A stretch of 64,000 nucleotides of DNA from CADEED01 sp035765415 (GCA_035765415.1 DASTXR010000083.1:103404-167403); one strand, 5' to 3'. Counted from the stretch's first letter, positions 37,752-47,147 are shown. Translations and numbers: made by a program. The notes: generated from the sequence alone by a model not told the origin.

Positions 37752-38297
37752 TTAGAAGTGGAACACCCCACTCAGCGTGATCATTCGGTAGTCGGTTCCA
37801 GCCATATCCGCGCCTTCGAGTTCCGCACGGATGCTGAAGTGCTCCGTCAGTTCTGCTGCCATGCCAAGGCCCCACCCGAGGTCGGTTCCACTGTTGTCTT
37901 CAAAGTACACGTCATATCCGTCGATGGCCGTAATAGTGGAGCCCCACGACACGAGCGAGCCGCGCAGGAAAAAACCCAGATGCTGCGACACCGGAAAATT
38001 GCCGATCGCGGAGAATTCAACGGCCCTGGAATCAACCCACAGAGAGATGCCGTAGATGGTGTCGCTGGGAGCGCCTGCATCGACGTATGCCGCCTCCAAT
38101 GCGAAGTTTTCATTGAATCGGTAACCGGCAAACAGCTTGTACGCTGAATCGGATCCCTGGATTGAAACGTCCTCGAAACTATCCTTCATCGTCACCTGTC
38201 CTGCGCCGATTCCCGCATAGGCACCGCCATCTGCAGCTGCCGTCAGCGAAAGAAGGCTCAATGCTGTGCCAGTCAGGACTTGCTTCATGTTCGTCAT
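37752..38297 (-). CDS. outer-membrane beta-barrel protein (OmpA-like/OmpW-like porin fold)
   Basis: 181 residues. A signal peptide (QVLTGTALSLLSLTAAA) precedes GAYAGIGAGQVTM, alternating amphipathic strands (YKLFAGYRFNENFALEAAYVD) and a terminal phenylalanine (GVFHF), the signature of an eight-stranded barrel. ATG 38297 has GAGGT six bases upstream; the frame open to 38525 has no support. Function unknown; single gene. Confidence 0.85.
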   Translation of the reverse strand: MTNMKQVLTGTALSLLSLTAAADGGAYAGIGAGQVTMKDSFEDVSIQGSDSAYKLFAGYRFNENFALEAAYVDAGAPSDTIYGISLWVDSRAVEFSAIGNFPVSQHLGFFLRGSLVSWGSTITAIDGYDVYFEDNSGTDLGWGLGMAAELTEHFSIRAELEGADMAGTDYRMITLSGVFHF

Positions 38298-38639
38298 CAC
38301 TACCTCGATGGTTGATTCGTTGTGCCGAGTGCTATCGGCAGGCGATGACGAACTGGAGCCGCTGAATGAGGATTTTGTGAAGCCGACCGCCTTGGGAGAG
38401 TTCAGAGTGACGGTGAACGTGAGGTGCTGACGCAGATCGGCAGGCGTGATCGTATGCTGCTGCCAAATACTTGTTATTTCTTGCCAACTGGCGCCTGGAT
38501 TGGATAGCTCAAGCGGGTCATCCAATGGAGGCCGCGCAGCGCCGGGGACGAACGTCGATGTTCGTCAGGGAAATCACGGTCCGCACGGCCTCACCAATTT
38601 GAGCTGCAAACGTATCCCTTGGCCGCAGTTAGTGTCGGC
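38298..38639. other. 342-bp intergenic region
   Basis: It separates the barrel gene from the haloperoxidase-family gene, both on the minus strand. It holds the barrel promoter. A 7-bp inverted repeat (ATTGGAT at 38499-38505, ATCCAAT at 38520-38526) is the only structure I see; no gene is convincing. Confidence 0.4.
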
Positions 38640-39902
38640 TCACCGCCGCAACGGCAGCAGGTAGTGATTGAACGCCCAATCCGCTACCCGACGTCCCTGC
38701 GTGCGAGCGGCGGTATCCGCGAACCGAAAGTGGATGCCGAGCAGCATGCGCGCCTCGACCATGTCGTCGGCAGCATCCGAGAAGCGGCGATACGTTCTTG
38801 TCTTTTGCACGGCGTTCGGAACGGCCGTGGTCACGTCGAACGTGACGCGATCCGTGCCGAAGAACAATTCCAGCGTGCGCGTCATCGAACCGGACACGTT
38901 GTTCGCGCCCGAGGTGTAGTCGGGGTAGTTCGGCGTGTTGATCAACGGCTGCCATGAGGCGTCGGCGATCGTTTCGGGATTGCCGTCGTTATCTGCTTCG
39001 ACGATGGCCGTGACAGGTCTCCAGAACACGTAGTGCACCTTGCTGTCCCAGCTGCTGATCAGAGCGTCGGCAGCCGCCATGGTCGCGAGCGCGAACAGTC
39101 GCGCGGAGTCGCCGGTCCGGCGCAGGTATCGCGTGGCGACTCCCCGAAGCGCGCCGTTCCATTGCGCGGGTATGTTGCCGCTGTAGAAATACGCGAGATC
39201 CGTTTGTTCGGCGCTGCGCGCCGTGCTCGTGAGCGAGCCGAGGTCCTTGACCTCCTTGAAATCCCGCGTGTAGCGCTCGCTCGTCAGCGCGGGCGGCGGC
39301 TCGGAGCGAAAGCGCGTGGGACTGGTGAGCGTGAAGGGGTCGAGGTGGCCCATCCATGGCACTGCCATCGGCGCGAACGGTGGGGGTGCTGGCGGATTGC
39401 CGAGAAAGGAAGGTGTCGGACGCCACTGACCGACTGCCGTGCCCCCGACGAAGGGTGGCGGCAACGGATCCGGATTCACGCGGCGCAGCGGCAGAATCCG
39501 CAGGGCCGCCTGCTGTCCGACGGCAATACCAGGGTCGCCGCCGAGGCCGTGGTCGGCCAGATAGTTGAAGTAGATGGAGTCGAGCGTGGCCGTCTGATTG
39601 GGATACATGCCGACCAGCACATCGTGCGCTGCGGCAGCAACCGCCGCGGAGCGTTTGCCTGAAGCCCGGCGGCTCTCGAAGTGGTAGGGTTCGAAGCGCT
39701 TCTCGATGGCTTGCACTGCATCGTGGACAGCGATGTGAACCAGTGCGATATCGACCATGCCTATCGGACCCGGCCGTCCGGCCGTGACAGCGTCCACGGT
39801 GATCTGATTCCAATCGACCACTGGATCGGCAACCACGTCGGCGCGGGCGCCCGCGGCGCCGGCCAGAAGTCCGCATAACAACAGACCAGTAATTCTTTTC
39901 AT
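38640..39902 (-). CDS. secreted vanadium-haloperoxidase/PAP2-like protein with altered active site
   Basis: 420 residues with a signal peptide (RITGLLLCGLLAGAAGARA). The vanadium haloperoxidase layout is visible: HYVFWRPVTAI, then YPDYTSGANNVSGS in the place of the phosphate/vanadate loop YPSGH, and GIHFRFADTAARTQG for the SRxxxGxHxxxD motif. The loop histidine that acts as general acid in true haloperoxidases and PAP2 phosphatases appears to be replaced (SGA instead of SGH). ATG 39902 has an excellent AGGAGG nine bases upstream. Function is uncertain; it may bind oxyanions or phosphate without the classic chemistry. Confidence 0.8.
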   Translation of the reverse strand: MKRITGLLLCGLLAGAAGARADVVADPVVDWNQITVDAVTAGRPGPIGMVDIALVHIAVHDAVQAIEKRFEPYHFESRRASGKRSAAVAAAAHDVLVGMYPNQTATLDSIYFNYLADHGLGGDPGIAVGQQAALRILPLRRVNPDPLPPPFVGGTAVGQWRPTPSFLGNPPAPPPFAPMAVPWMGHLDPFTLTSPTRFRSEPPPALTSERYTRDFKEVKDLGSLTSTARSAEQTDLAYFYSGNIPAQWNGALRGVATRYLRRTGDSARLFALATMAAADALISSWDSKVHYVFWRPVTAIVEADNDGNPETIADASWQPLINTPNYPDYTSGANNVSGSMTRTLELFFGTDRVTFDVTTAVPNAVQKTRTYRRFSDAADDMVEARMLLGIHFRFADTAARTQGRRVADWAFNHYLLPLRR

Positions 39903-40023
39903 GGCGAATTCCTCCTTTTCGGATACCCCCGGAAGATCGGCGTCAGCATGCGCAGCACCCGTGCGTACGCATAGTCCAGAATCTGCACTTGGCGTTCGGC
40001 AAGCACGGGAGTAGCTTGCCTCC

Positions 40024-40740
40024 ATGCTCGACTACGGCCAGTTCTGTCCGGTTGCGCGTGCCGCCGAGGTGTTCGGCGAGCGCTGGACGCCGCTCGTCGT
40101 CCGCGAGTTGTTGTGCGGCAGTACGCATTTCAATGAAATCCGCCGCGGCGTGCCGAGAATGTCCACCACGCTGCTCTCGCAACGGCTGCGCAAGCTCGAA
40201 GAAATCGGCGTCGTCACGAGGGCCAATGGCGCTGGCGAATACCAGGTGACCGCCGCCGGAGAAGAGTTGCGACCCATCGTCATGGCGCTCGGTCATTGGG
40301 GCTCGCGCTGGATCGGAAGCCGTCTCAAGCGCGACCAGCTCGATGCCGGGTTCCTCATGTGGGATGTCCGCCGTTTCGCCAGGCGCGAGCTGTTTCCGGC
40401 GGAGCGCCGCGTCGTCGTGCAGTTTCGCTTCACCGATGCGCGGCAGGGCGAACGGGACTGGTGGTTAGTCGTCGAAAATGGCGAGGTCGATCTGTGTCGC
40501 GACGACCCCGGCCACGAAGTCACGCTGATCGTCGAATCAACGGTGCGCGCGTTGACCGAGGTATGGACCGGCGATTCCTTGCCTGAGCAGGTGATGAAGC
40601 GCGGGGAGGTTCGTGTACATGGCACGGCGGGCGATGCCCGCAACGTCTGGCGCTGGATCGGCGCAAGTGTGTTCGCGCCGACGCGGCGCGAGGTGATCTC
40701 TTCTTCACCTGACCGGCCATCGCTTCAGCCGCGGCCTTGA
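40024..40740 (+). CDS. HxlR-family regulator with SCP2-like C-terminal domain
   Basis: 238 residues. Residues 1-100 are an HxlR winged helix (CPVARAAEVFGERWTPLVVREL, FNEIRRGVPRMSTTLLSQRLRKLEEIG). The remaining part (LVVENGEVDLCRDDPGHEVTLIVESTVRALTEVWTG and VRVHGTAGDARNVWRWIG) resembles sterol-carrier SCP2-type domains that can bind lipids, suggesting a lipid-sensing regulator. It overlaps the next gene by four bases and diverges from the haloperoxidase-family gene, which it may control. Confidence 0.85.
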   Translation: MLDYGQFCPVARAAEVFGERWTPLVVRELLCGSTHFNEIRRGVPRMSTTLLSQRLRKLEEIGVVTRANGAGEYQVTAAGEELRPIVMALGHWGSRWIGSRLKRDQLDAGFLMWDVRRFARRELFPAERRVVVQFRFTDARQGERDWWLVVENGEVDLCRDDPGHEVTLIVESTVRALTEVWTGDSLPEQVMKRGEVRVHGTAGDARNVWRWIGASVFAPTRREVISSSPDRPSLQPRP

Positions 40741-41546
40741 ACGCGGGAATCGAAACTCCGTTCTTGCGCCCATTGCCGATGCCTGGGCTGCCTGTGCGGG
40801 CCACGTGCAGTTCCTGCGCGATGCCGATCAACGTCCATCAGCAGGTTCGTGGGGGCACGTGTGACGACTTTAGGTGTCGCGCGGAAGGCGCGAAGCGCCG
40901 GATCTCGCAGCTGCGGGCCACGCAGGAAGCCAGGCGGCAGTCCATCGCCCGCGCTCATCTGCAGACGTTGGTGACGAAAGGGCAGGCAGGCGCGGCGGAT
41001 GTGGCCATGGTGGTCGTGTCCGGTTCGATCGCTTCGCTGCAATCCGTGACATCTGAGCGACGCCAGCGTCTGCGCGAGAGTGTTGCCGAAGCGGTGAGCG
41101 CCAGTGCGGAGCCCGAGCCCGGCATCGCCGCCGAACCACTCCCGCCGGATGATCGTGCGTCACCTTCGGCGGCGATCGCCTCGGCATGCGCGGCGTGCCG
41201 CGGATCCTGCTGCCGCGGTGGCGGTGACACCGCATACATCGATGCGAACACCATCCGACGGGTCCGCTCGCAGAGGCCGGAGCTGGGTCCCGGCGAACTG
41301 GTTGCCTTGTACGAAAACGCAGTGCCCGGGCACGGCATGGACCACTCCTGCATTTTCCACGGCGATCACGGATGTGCGTTGCCTCGCGAACTGCGCTCGA
41401 ATACGTGCAACACGTACTTCTGCCCGCCGATGCGCGAGTGGATCGGCCAGCCGGCTGCAACGGCGCGGCCGGCCGTCGTGGTCGTTCTGCATGAAGATGT
41501 AGTAGTTAGATCCAGGCGGATCCGGTCAGGACACCAATGCGGATAG
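40737..41546 (+). CDS. cysteine-rich protein, probable metal-binding
   Basis: 269 residues, unrecognised overall. N-terminal CSSCAMPIN with CDDFRCR 18 residues on looks like a zinc ribbon. A linker leads to a C-terminal Cys-rich module (CAACRGSCCRGGGDTAYI, then SCIFHGDHGCALP and CNTYFC) that resembles YkgJ-type zinc- or iron-chelating domains, which bind Fe-S or zinc. No signal peptide. It starts by overlapping the HxlR gene (ATGA) and its end overlaps the next gene by ten bases, so all three are co-translated. Confidence 0.7.
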   Translation: MNAGIETPFLRPLPMPGLPVRATCSSCAMPINVHQQVRGGTCDDFRCRAEGAKRRISQLRATQEARRQSIARAHLQTLVTKGQAGAADVAMVVVSGSIASLQSVTSERRQRLRESVAEAVSASAEPEPGIAAEPLPPDDRASPSAAIASACAACRGSCCRGGGDTAYIDANTIRRVRSQRPELGPGELVALYENAVPGHGMDHSCIFHGDHGCALPRELRSNTCNTYFCPPMREWIGQPAATARPAVVVVLHEDVVVRSRRIRSGHQCG

Positions 41547-42463
41547 CTCCGTTGCTCGCCATCGTGCTGCTCGGCGGCTGTACCGTGACCAATGCACCCG
41601 GCGCCCTGCGCGACTGCGCAGAGTGTCCCGAAATGGTGACGGTGCCAGCCGGCGTTGCGATTCTCGGGGCCACGGCTGCGGATCGATTTCGCAGGCCAGA
41701 TGAGCTGCCCGAACGCACATTCACCATTCGCGAACCTTTTGCCGTGAGCCGCTACGAAATTACGCGCGACCAGTTCGACGCGTTCGTGCGCGCGACAGGC
41801 CGGCGCGTGGCAGGCGAATGCCTCAGCGATCGGCGGCAACGCGGCAACTGGGTCTATGACGCCGAGACCACGTTTCGCGACCCGGGCTTTGCACAGACCG
41901 GCAATCACCCGGTCGCTTGCGTGAACTGGGACGACGCCACGTCATATGTCGATTGGCTGAACGCGCAGACTCGCGGGGGCTATCGCCTGCTCACGGAAGT
42001 CGAATGGGAGTACGTGGCACGCGGAGGCGCGGCGAACACCGTGTATCCGTGGGGCGATGATGCTGCGAAGGGTTGTCCATTCGCGAATGGGTTCGATCAG
42101 ACCGCGGTGGCGATGTACAAACGCGTGGACACGTCGGGGTACAAGGTCTACGACCCGCTGGCCTGCACGGACGGTTGGCTCAACACGAATCCCGCCGGTT
42201 CACTCGAGCCGAATGCTTTCGGTATTTACGACATGATCGGGAACGTCTCGGAGTGGATCGAAGACTGTCACGCACCGTCGCACGACGCCGTCTCCGAGGC
42301 GGGTGCGCCGCCGGTCGTCGAAGGTGCATGCGCGAAGCGCATCGCCAAGGGCGGCTCGTGGGGCACGTTAGGAAACAATCTGCGGACGGCGGAGCGGTTT
42401 CCGTATGCGCCGGTGCATCGAGATGATTCGATCGGGATTCGGGTGGCGAAGACGCTTCGCTGA
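41537..42463 (+). CDS. SUMF1/formylglycine-generating-enzyme-like lipoprotein
   Basis: 308 residues. A lipobox LLGGC15 indicates a lipoprotein. The sulfatase-modifying-factor (SUMF1/FGE) fold is evident from VPAGVAILGATAADRF, FAVSRYEITRDQFDAFVR, PVACVNWDDATSYVDWLN, YRLLTEVEWEYVARGG, YPWGDD, FGIYDMIGNVSEWIEDC and RIAKGGSW. Whether it has the two copper-binding active-site cysteines of true formylglycine-generating enzymes is unclear; many members are non-catalytic binding proteins. It overlaps the upstream Cys-rich gene. Confidence 0.88.
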   Translation: MRIAPLLAIVLLGGCTVTNAPGALRDCAECPEMVTVPAGVAILGATAADRFRRPDELPERTFTIREPFAVSRYEITRDQFDAFVRATGRRVAGECLSDRRQRGNWVYDAETTFRDPGFAQTGNHPVACVNWDDATSYVDWLNAQTRGGYRLLTEVEWEYVARGGAANTVYPWGDDAAKGCPFANGFDQTAVAMYKRVDTSGYKVYDPLACTDGWLNTNPAGSLEPNAFGIYDMIGNVSEWIEDCHAPSHDAVSEAGAPPVVEGACAKRIAKGGSWGTLGNNLRTAERFPYAPVHRDDSIGIRVAKTLR

Positions 42464-42694
42464 CGAGGCGCCGCAGCGTCCTCGCTCCGGCGCCAGTCTG
42501 ACTACTGCCCGGTCGTGTTGATGTACTGGTTCCCCTGCGCCACGAGCGTGCCAGTGTCGTAGTAGTGCGGGTCGTTCATTCGCTCAGTTGCACGGTGCGG
42601 CGATCGCGCAGCGCCCCTATCCACTCGTTGTCGTGAACTGCGATCACGATTTGGATATCGGCGGCATGTCAGGCGGCGCCACTCCGCCGCACGA

Positions 42695-43519
42695 TCAGAA
42701 ACGGAAGCTGGCGCCGATCGCGGGACCACTGAGCGCCATTCTCTCGACCACGTCGACGGGATCGTGCTCGAGCTCGAGATGACGATAGAGGAACAGCAGG
42801 TCGCCCCAGGAAAACGAGTAGCCGACTCCCGCAACGAGCTGCCAGGTCAGGCTGGAGTCGCCGGCGCCGACATCGGCGTGTAGTGGCACGAACCACTTGC
42901 CATTGCCGAATGCGAATCGCGCGTTCGCACCCACGATCGCGTCCAGGGGATTGGTGCCCTGCTCGATGCTGCCCGACTGCGGCAGAAGGTCGAGCGGCCC
43001 ATCGAACTCCCAGTCGAGCTCGAAGCTGATATCGAAGTATCGAACACCGCCAAAGATCTCCACCGCGGCTCTGGGCTGGTCCACGAACCAATAGCCCAAC
43101 GTCAACTGCGCTTCCAGGCCCGTGAACGAGCTCGACGTGCCCGCGTCCACGGGAAACTCGACCTCGCCGCCGGGGCCGCTCACGCTTCTCACCGCCGCGC
43201 GTTCGTTGCTGAAGTCGAGGTAGATCACATCCGCATGCAGGCTCCAGTTTTCGCGCCGCACCTCGCCCGCGAGCATCAGCACCAGGTTCAGATGCTCGAG
43301 GTAATCGACCGGGCCAACTTCATATGAGGGTTCTCCACCTCCGCCCGAGTCGGGAGGGCTGTCGGCGGCGCCGTTGGCCTCGATGTTCGGCAGCCAGAGA
43401 TAGGGGGTGACGGAAAATTGCCAGCCCTCGGCGTGTGTTGTGCCGGCGATCGACGTCAGGGCTGCGGCAACGATGAATTGCCAGGTCAATGTGCAGGTGC
43501 GATTCGCTTGGGCAGCCAT
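42695..43519 (-). CDS. outer-membrane beta-barrel protein
   Basis: 274 residues. A signal peptide (FIVAAALTSIAGTTHA) leads into FSVTPYLWLPNIEANG, repeated amphipathic strands (LEAQLTLGYWFVD, LVAGVGYSFSWGDLLFLYRHL) and a terminal phenylalanine (GASFRF). A family of putative outer-membrane barrels of this size has no established role. It converges with the SUMF1-like gene and diverges from the carboxypeptidase gene. Confidence 0.8.
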   Translation of the reverse strand: MAAQANRTCTLTWQFIVAAALTSIAGTTHAEGWQFSVTPYLWLPNIEANGAADSPPDSGGGGEPSYEVGPVDYLEHLNLVLMLAGEVRRENWSLHADVIYLDFSNERAAVRSVSGPGGEVEFPVDAGTSSSFTGLEAQLTLGYWFVDQPRAAVEIFGGVRYFDISFELDWEFDGPLDLLPQSGSIEQGTNPLDAIVGANARFAFGNGKWFVPLHADVGAGDSSLTWQLVAGVGYSFSWGDLLFLYRHLELEHDPVDVVERMALSGPAIGASFRF

Positions 43520-43642
43520 GTAACCCTCAGACGCATTGAAGAGGCGCGATGGAGCCCATCATGTGATCGTCACCGCGACCGGCGAAATACGACCTTGGGC
43601 CACCGGCGCGACGGTCGCGCAGTGCTGCATGATCGGCGCCCC

Positions 43643-45034
43643 ATGAGTCTGCTTCATGTCGCCATCGAAGGCCTGGATCGCCGCAGCCTGACCGCACTCG
43701 GAACCCGGCAGCGCATCGTCGTGGTTGGTCACAAAGAGAATGCGCGCACCGGCAGGATCACCGTGGATGCCTATATTTCGCCACGCCAGGAGGCGCGGCT
43801 CCGGAAGCTAGGCTTTGGCATAACCCGGCTCGAAGCCATCGACGCCGTGGCACGCCAGCGTCAACACGACGGGAAACGGGACGCCGCCAGGCGCCTCGCG
43901 AACGGCCGCTATGGCGATGTGATCTGGGGCGGCGGCTATCTCACCACCGACGAGATCGAGCGGGCGCTGGTGTTAGGTGAGCAGAACCATCATGGTTATT
44001 TCCACCGCATCGCATTGCCGCACAAGACCTGGGAGAAGCGACGCTGTCATGCGTTCCGCGTGGGCAAGGCCGGGAACAAGAGGGGCGGGAAGCGAGTCGG
44101 CATCTGCTTCATCGCGGGCGTCCACGGACGCGAGTGGGGCGGCCCGGACATCCTCGTCTATTTCGGCATCCGGCTCCTGCGCGCCTATCGCGATCGCCAG
44201 CCCATCAAACTGGGCAGCAAGACATTCACGCTGGCGCAGGTGAAAACCATCGTCGAGGAAGGCGACATCGTCGTCTTCCCGCAGGTCAATCCGGATGGCC
44301 GTCACTTCAGCATGACGCGTCACGCCATGTGGCGGAAGAATCGGCGTCCCGCACCGAAAGGCCGTGGCACGCGCAGCATCGGTGTCGACATCAACCGCAA
44401 TTTTCCGATGCAGTGGCAGTTCGAGCGGTACTTTGCACCGGGCACCATCGACAGCACGCGAAATCCCGGCGACTACGAATCCTATGTCGGCCCTCGGGCG
44501 GGATCGGAACCCGAGACGAAGAACGTCATGTGGCTGCTGGATCAGTTTCCGCAGATTCGTTTCTTCATCGACCTGCACAGTTATGGCGAGACGTTGCTAT
44601 ATAGCTGGGGAGGAGACCAGAACCAGTCGAAAGATCCGGGCATGTGTTTCTGGAACAAGACCTACGATGGCAAGCGTGGCCTCATTCATGATGATGGCTA
44701 CCGCGAGTACATGCCGGCCGAAGATCAGAGGGTCGCGCTGCACATGGGGGCCAAACTGGCCGGCGCCATCCGGCAGGTGCGCGGCCGCAAGTATCGCGTC
44801 CAGCAGTCGGTCGGGCTCTATCCCACGGCGGGCTCCACCGACGACTACGCGTACAGCCGGCATTTCATCGACCCGAAGAAATCAAAGATCATTTCTTACA
44901 CGATGGAATGGGGTCGCACGCACGCTTCGACGCCGTTTCACCCGCCGTATGCAGAAATGCGCAAGGTCATGCGCGAAGTGACGGCAGGGTTGCTGGAGTT
45001 CTGCCTGCAGGCGATCAAGCTTCGCGCGCCCTGA
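43643..45034 (+). CDS. M14 family zinc carboxypeptidase
   Basis: 463 residues. Zinc ligands and catalytic residues are present: GVHGREWGG (HxxE), DINRNFPMQWQ, DLHSYGE (third His) and TMEWG (catalytic Glu). The N-terminal 130 residues form a separate domain with an alpha-beta pattern (VDAYISPRQEARLRKLGF) like the propeptide of M14A enzymes. No signal peptide is visible from the ATG at 43643. Its last 20 bases overlap, tail to tail, with the MocR gene. Confidence 0.9.
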   Translation: MSLLHVAIEGLDRRSLTALGTRQRIVVVGHKENARTGRITVDAYISPRQEARLRKLGFGITRLEAIDAVARQRQHDGKRDAARRLANGRYGDVIWGGGYLTTDEIERALVLGEQNHHGYFHRIALPHKTWEKRRCHAFRVGKAGNKRGGKRVGICFIAGVHGREWGGPDILVYFGIRLLRAYRDRQPIKLGSKTFTLAQVKTIVEEGDIVVFPQVNPDGRHFSMTRHAMWRKNRRPAPKGRGTRSIGVDINRNFPMQWQFERYFAPGTIDSTRNPGDYESYVGPRAGSEPETKNVMWLLDQFPQIRFFIDLHSYGETLLYSWGGDQNQSKDPGMCFWNKTYDGKRGLIHDDGYREYMPAEDQRVALHMGAKLAGAIRQVRGRKYRVQQSVGLYPTAGSTDDYAYSRHFIDPKKSKIISYTMEWGRTHASTPFHPPYAEMRKVMREVTAGLLEFCLQAIKLRAP

Positions 45035-46451
45035 CTTCCGCGATAGCTTCCCCCAGGAGTCGCGCACTCACACGCAGCTGCGCCGCCGACAAGCTCGCGA
45101 CACCCAGCAGCAGACCCGGCGTCGTTGGTGGGTTTGCGTAGTAGGCGTGGATGGGACGCACGCCGAGGCTGCGCCGATGAGTCGCAAGCAACAGTGCATC
45201 GAGTTGCTGATAGGTGAAGTGCGGGAGCCACGCAACCATGTGCATGCCCGAACGCGAGTCGTTGATCCGGGCTTCCGGACAGTGCCGTCGCAGCGCGCCG
45301 ATGAGCGCGGCGCGACGATTGCGCAGTTCGAGCATGACCTTGCGGAGGTGCCGTTCGAATGCCCCGGAATGCATGAATGTCGCGAGCGCCTGCTGTTCGA
45401 TGCCCGCGCATCCAAGATCGTCATAACGTTTTGCCCGACGCACATCTTCGAGGAGGCCTGCCGGGCACACGATGTAGCCGAGCCGCATGCCGGGAAAAAG
45501 TGTCTTGGAAAAACTGCCGACGTAGAGCACCCGCTCACCCGCATCGAGCGATCGCAACGCCGGAATCGGCGCGGTGTCGTAGCGAAATTCTCCGTCGTAG
45601 TCGTCCTCGATGATCCAGCTCGAATGTTTCATCGCGTAGCGAAGCAATTCTTCGCGCCTGGGCTGCGACATGATCGCTCCCGACGGAAATTGATGCGATG
45701 GACTGACGCAGATCAGCGAAGGACGGACGGCAGGCAGTTCGCTGCACACCAGGCCTTGATCATCGACCGGGACACTGATGATGCGAGCGCCATGTGCTCG
45801 CACCGCATCCGACACGAGCTTGTAACAAGGGTCTTCGATGACGGCCACATCGCCTTCGTCAACCAGAACGCGCAGCGCGAGCGCCATCGCCTGCTGGGTC
45901 CCGCCGACGATGATCACGTTCCTGGGTGAACACACGAACCCGCGGCGTCGAGCCAGGTAGCGACAGATTTCTTCGCGCAATTCGGGCAGTCCCTGCACCA
46001 TCGGATAATCAAGCGTCGATTCACGCACCGCACGAAGCAGATGCGACCGCCAGGTCCTGGGAAGTGCCGCGTTCACCATCGGATGGCCGTACTGGAGATC
46101 GTATCGGACCTGCAGCATCCGGCTGCCGGGAAAGCCGGGCGGTGTACTGCGCAGAAGTGATGAGTATCTCGACTGCGGCGGGATGACATCGCGATCGCGC
46201 ACACGAACCGGTTGTTCTGGCACCCGCAGCACGTATGTCCCTGAACCGAGACGCGAGCGGGTCCAACGCTGGGAACAGAGCAGCTCGTAGGCGCTGACCA
46301 CCGTGTTGCGCGATACCTTCAACTGCGACGCGAGTTCGCGCGAGGGCAGCAGCTTGCCGCCCGCGGGGATTCGCCCCTTGCGAATCGCCGCCTGGATTGC
46401 CCGCGCGAGCTGTTCGTAAGTGGCGCCGTTGCCATCGAGCTGCAGGTACAT
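45015..46451 (-). CDS. MocR/PdxR-family regulator (GntR HTH fused to aminotransferase domain)
   Basis: 478 residues. Residues 10-75 are a GntR winged helix (LARAIQAAIRKGRIPAGGKLLPSRELA and LKVSRNTVVSAYELL). The rest is a fold-type I aminotransferase-like domain with the PLP-binding Lys in YVGSFSKTLFPGMRLGY and EDDYDGEFRYD. Such proteins often regulate pyridoxal phosphate synthesis or amino-acid use. No pdxS/T-like or transaminase target gene is adjacent; the carboxypeptidase is the convergent neighbour, and a secreted protein gene diverges from its start. Confidence 0.93.
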   Translation of the reverse strand: MYLQLDGNGATYEQLARAIQAAIRKGRIPAGGKLLPSRELASQLKVSRNTVVSAYELLCSQRWTRSRLGSGTYVLRVPEQPVRVRDRDVIPPQSRYSSLLRSTPPGFPGSRMLQVRYDLQYGHPMVNAALPRTWRSHLLRAVRESTLDYPMVQGLPELREEICRYLARRRGFVCSPRNVIIVGGTQQAMALALRVLVDEGDVAVIEDPCYKLVSDAVRAHGARIISVPVDDQGLVCSELPAVRPSLICVSPSHQFPSGAIMSQPRREELLRYAMKHSSWIIEDDYDGEFRYDTAPIPALRSLDAGERVLYVGSFSKTLFPGMRLGYIVCPAGLLEDVRRAKRYDDLGCAGIEQQALATFMHSGAFERHLRKVMLELRNRRAALIGALRRHCPEARINDSRSGMHMVAWLPHFTYQQLDALLLATHRRSLGVRPIHAYYANPPTTPGLLLGVASLSAAQLRVSARLLGEAIAEVRAREA

Positions 46452-46582
46452 GCGCCGAAATTGGTCCTAAGCGTGGCGGGAAAAGTGGTACCGCATCTTC
46501 ACGATGCTTCCTCTTACAGTCGGCCTACCTACTCGTGACAGCGCGAGTGTTCATCGGTTCCACACGAAGGAGGATCCTTGCC

Positions 46583-47098
46583 ATGGCTATCCGTTTGTCC
46601 ACTGCGTTCACCAGCCTGTTCGGTGTGTTGCTGTGCGCTGCATCTGCGAACGCATCCGCAGAGGCGATGCGCTGCAAGGCGGTTCGAGCAGACGTGCAGG
46701 AAGTAGTAACGAGCGAAAACTGCACGAGCCCGCTCAACTTCTGCACCAGGGGCACTATTGATGGTAATCACGGGCTCGACGGGACGACATTCTTCAGCGT
46801 GGAAGGTGGCGCCGCGACACCCCCGACATCTCCCGGCATTCGTTCGTACAGCGGTGTTTTCACTATAACCACTGAACTGGGCCAGCTGTTCCTTCGGGAG
46901 ACCGGCGTCACGTATCCGCGGCCCGGCAATCCCGAGGGCGGAGTTCTCAGCAGCATCATCGAAGTCACAAGCGGGACAGGCAGGTACGAAGGCGCCACCG
47001 GCATCATGTTTTTCCATGGGCGTTCGTTGAACGGCACCTTCGATGTGGAGATGACCGGCACCTTGTGCACGGCAAGGCGTTGGCACGACTTTCAATAG
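46583..47098 (+). CDS. secreted hypothetical protein, AOC-barrel-like
   Basis: 171 residues. A signal peptide (STAFTSLFGVLLCAASANA) is followed by a beta-rich domain with four Cys (MRCKAVRADV, ENCTSPLNFCTRG, GTLCTARRW). The GVFTITTELGQLFLRETGV and EVTSGTGRYEGATGIMFFHG segments recall dirigent/allene-oxide-cyclase-like barrels, by eye only. ATG 46583 has AAGGAGG at a good distance; the frame open to 46397 has no such support. Confidence 0.75.
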   Translation: MAIRLSTAFTSLFGVLLCAASANASAEAMRCKAVRADVQEVVTSENCTSPLNFCTRGTIDGNHGLDGTTFFSVEGGAATPPTSPGIRSYSGVFTITTELGQLFLRETGVTYPRPGNPEGGVLSSIIEVTSGTGRYEGATGIMFFHGRSLNGTFDVEMTGTLCTARRWHDFQ

Positions 47099-47125
47099 TT
47101 CGGCACGCGCATCAATCTACCGCCA

Positions 47126-47147
47126 GGCGGCCCGGACATGGGCCGCC
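47126..47147 (+). terminator. GC-rich hairpin after the secreted-protein gene
   Basis: GGCGGCCC and GGGCCGCC around a 6-base loop, 27 bases past the stop at 47098. No T-run follows, so confidence is moderate. Confidence 0.45.

Noticed and set aside
42467..42500. GGCGCC-containing hairpin between the SUMF1-like and barrel genes as terminator
   Set aside because: The stem is only a self-complementary hexamer pair with a long loop and no T-run.
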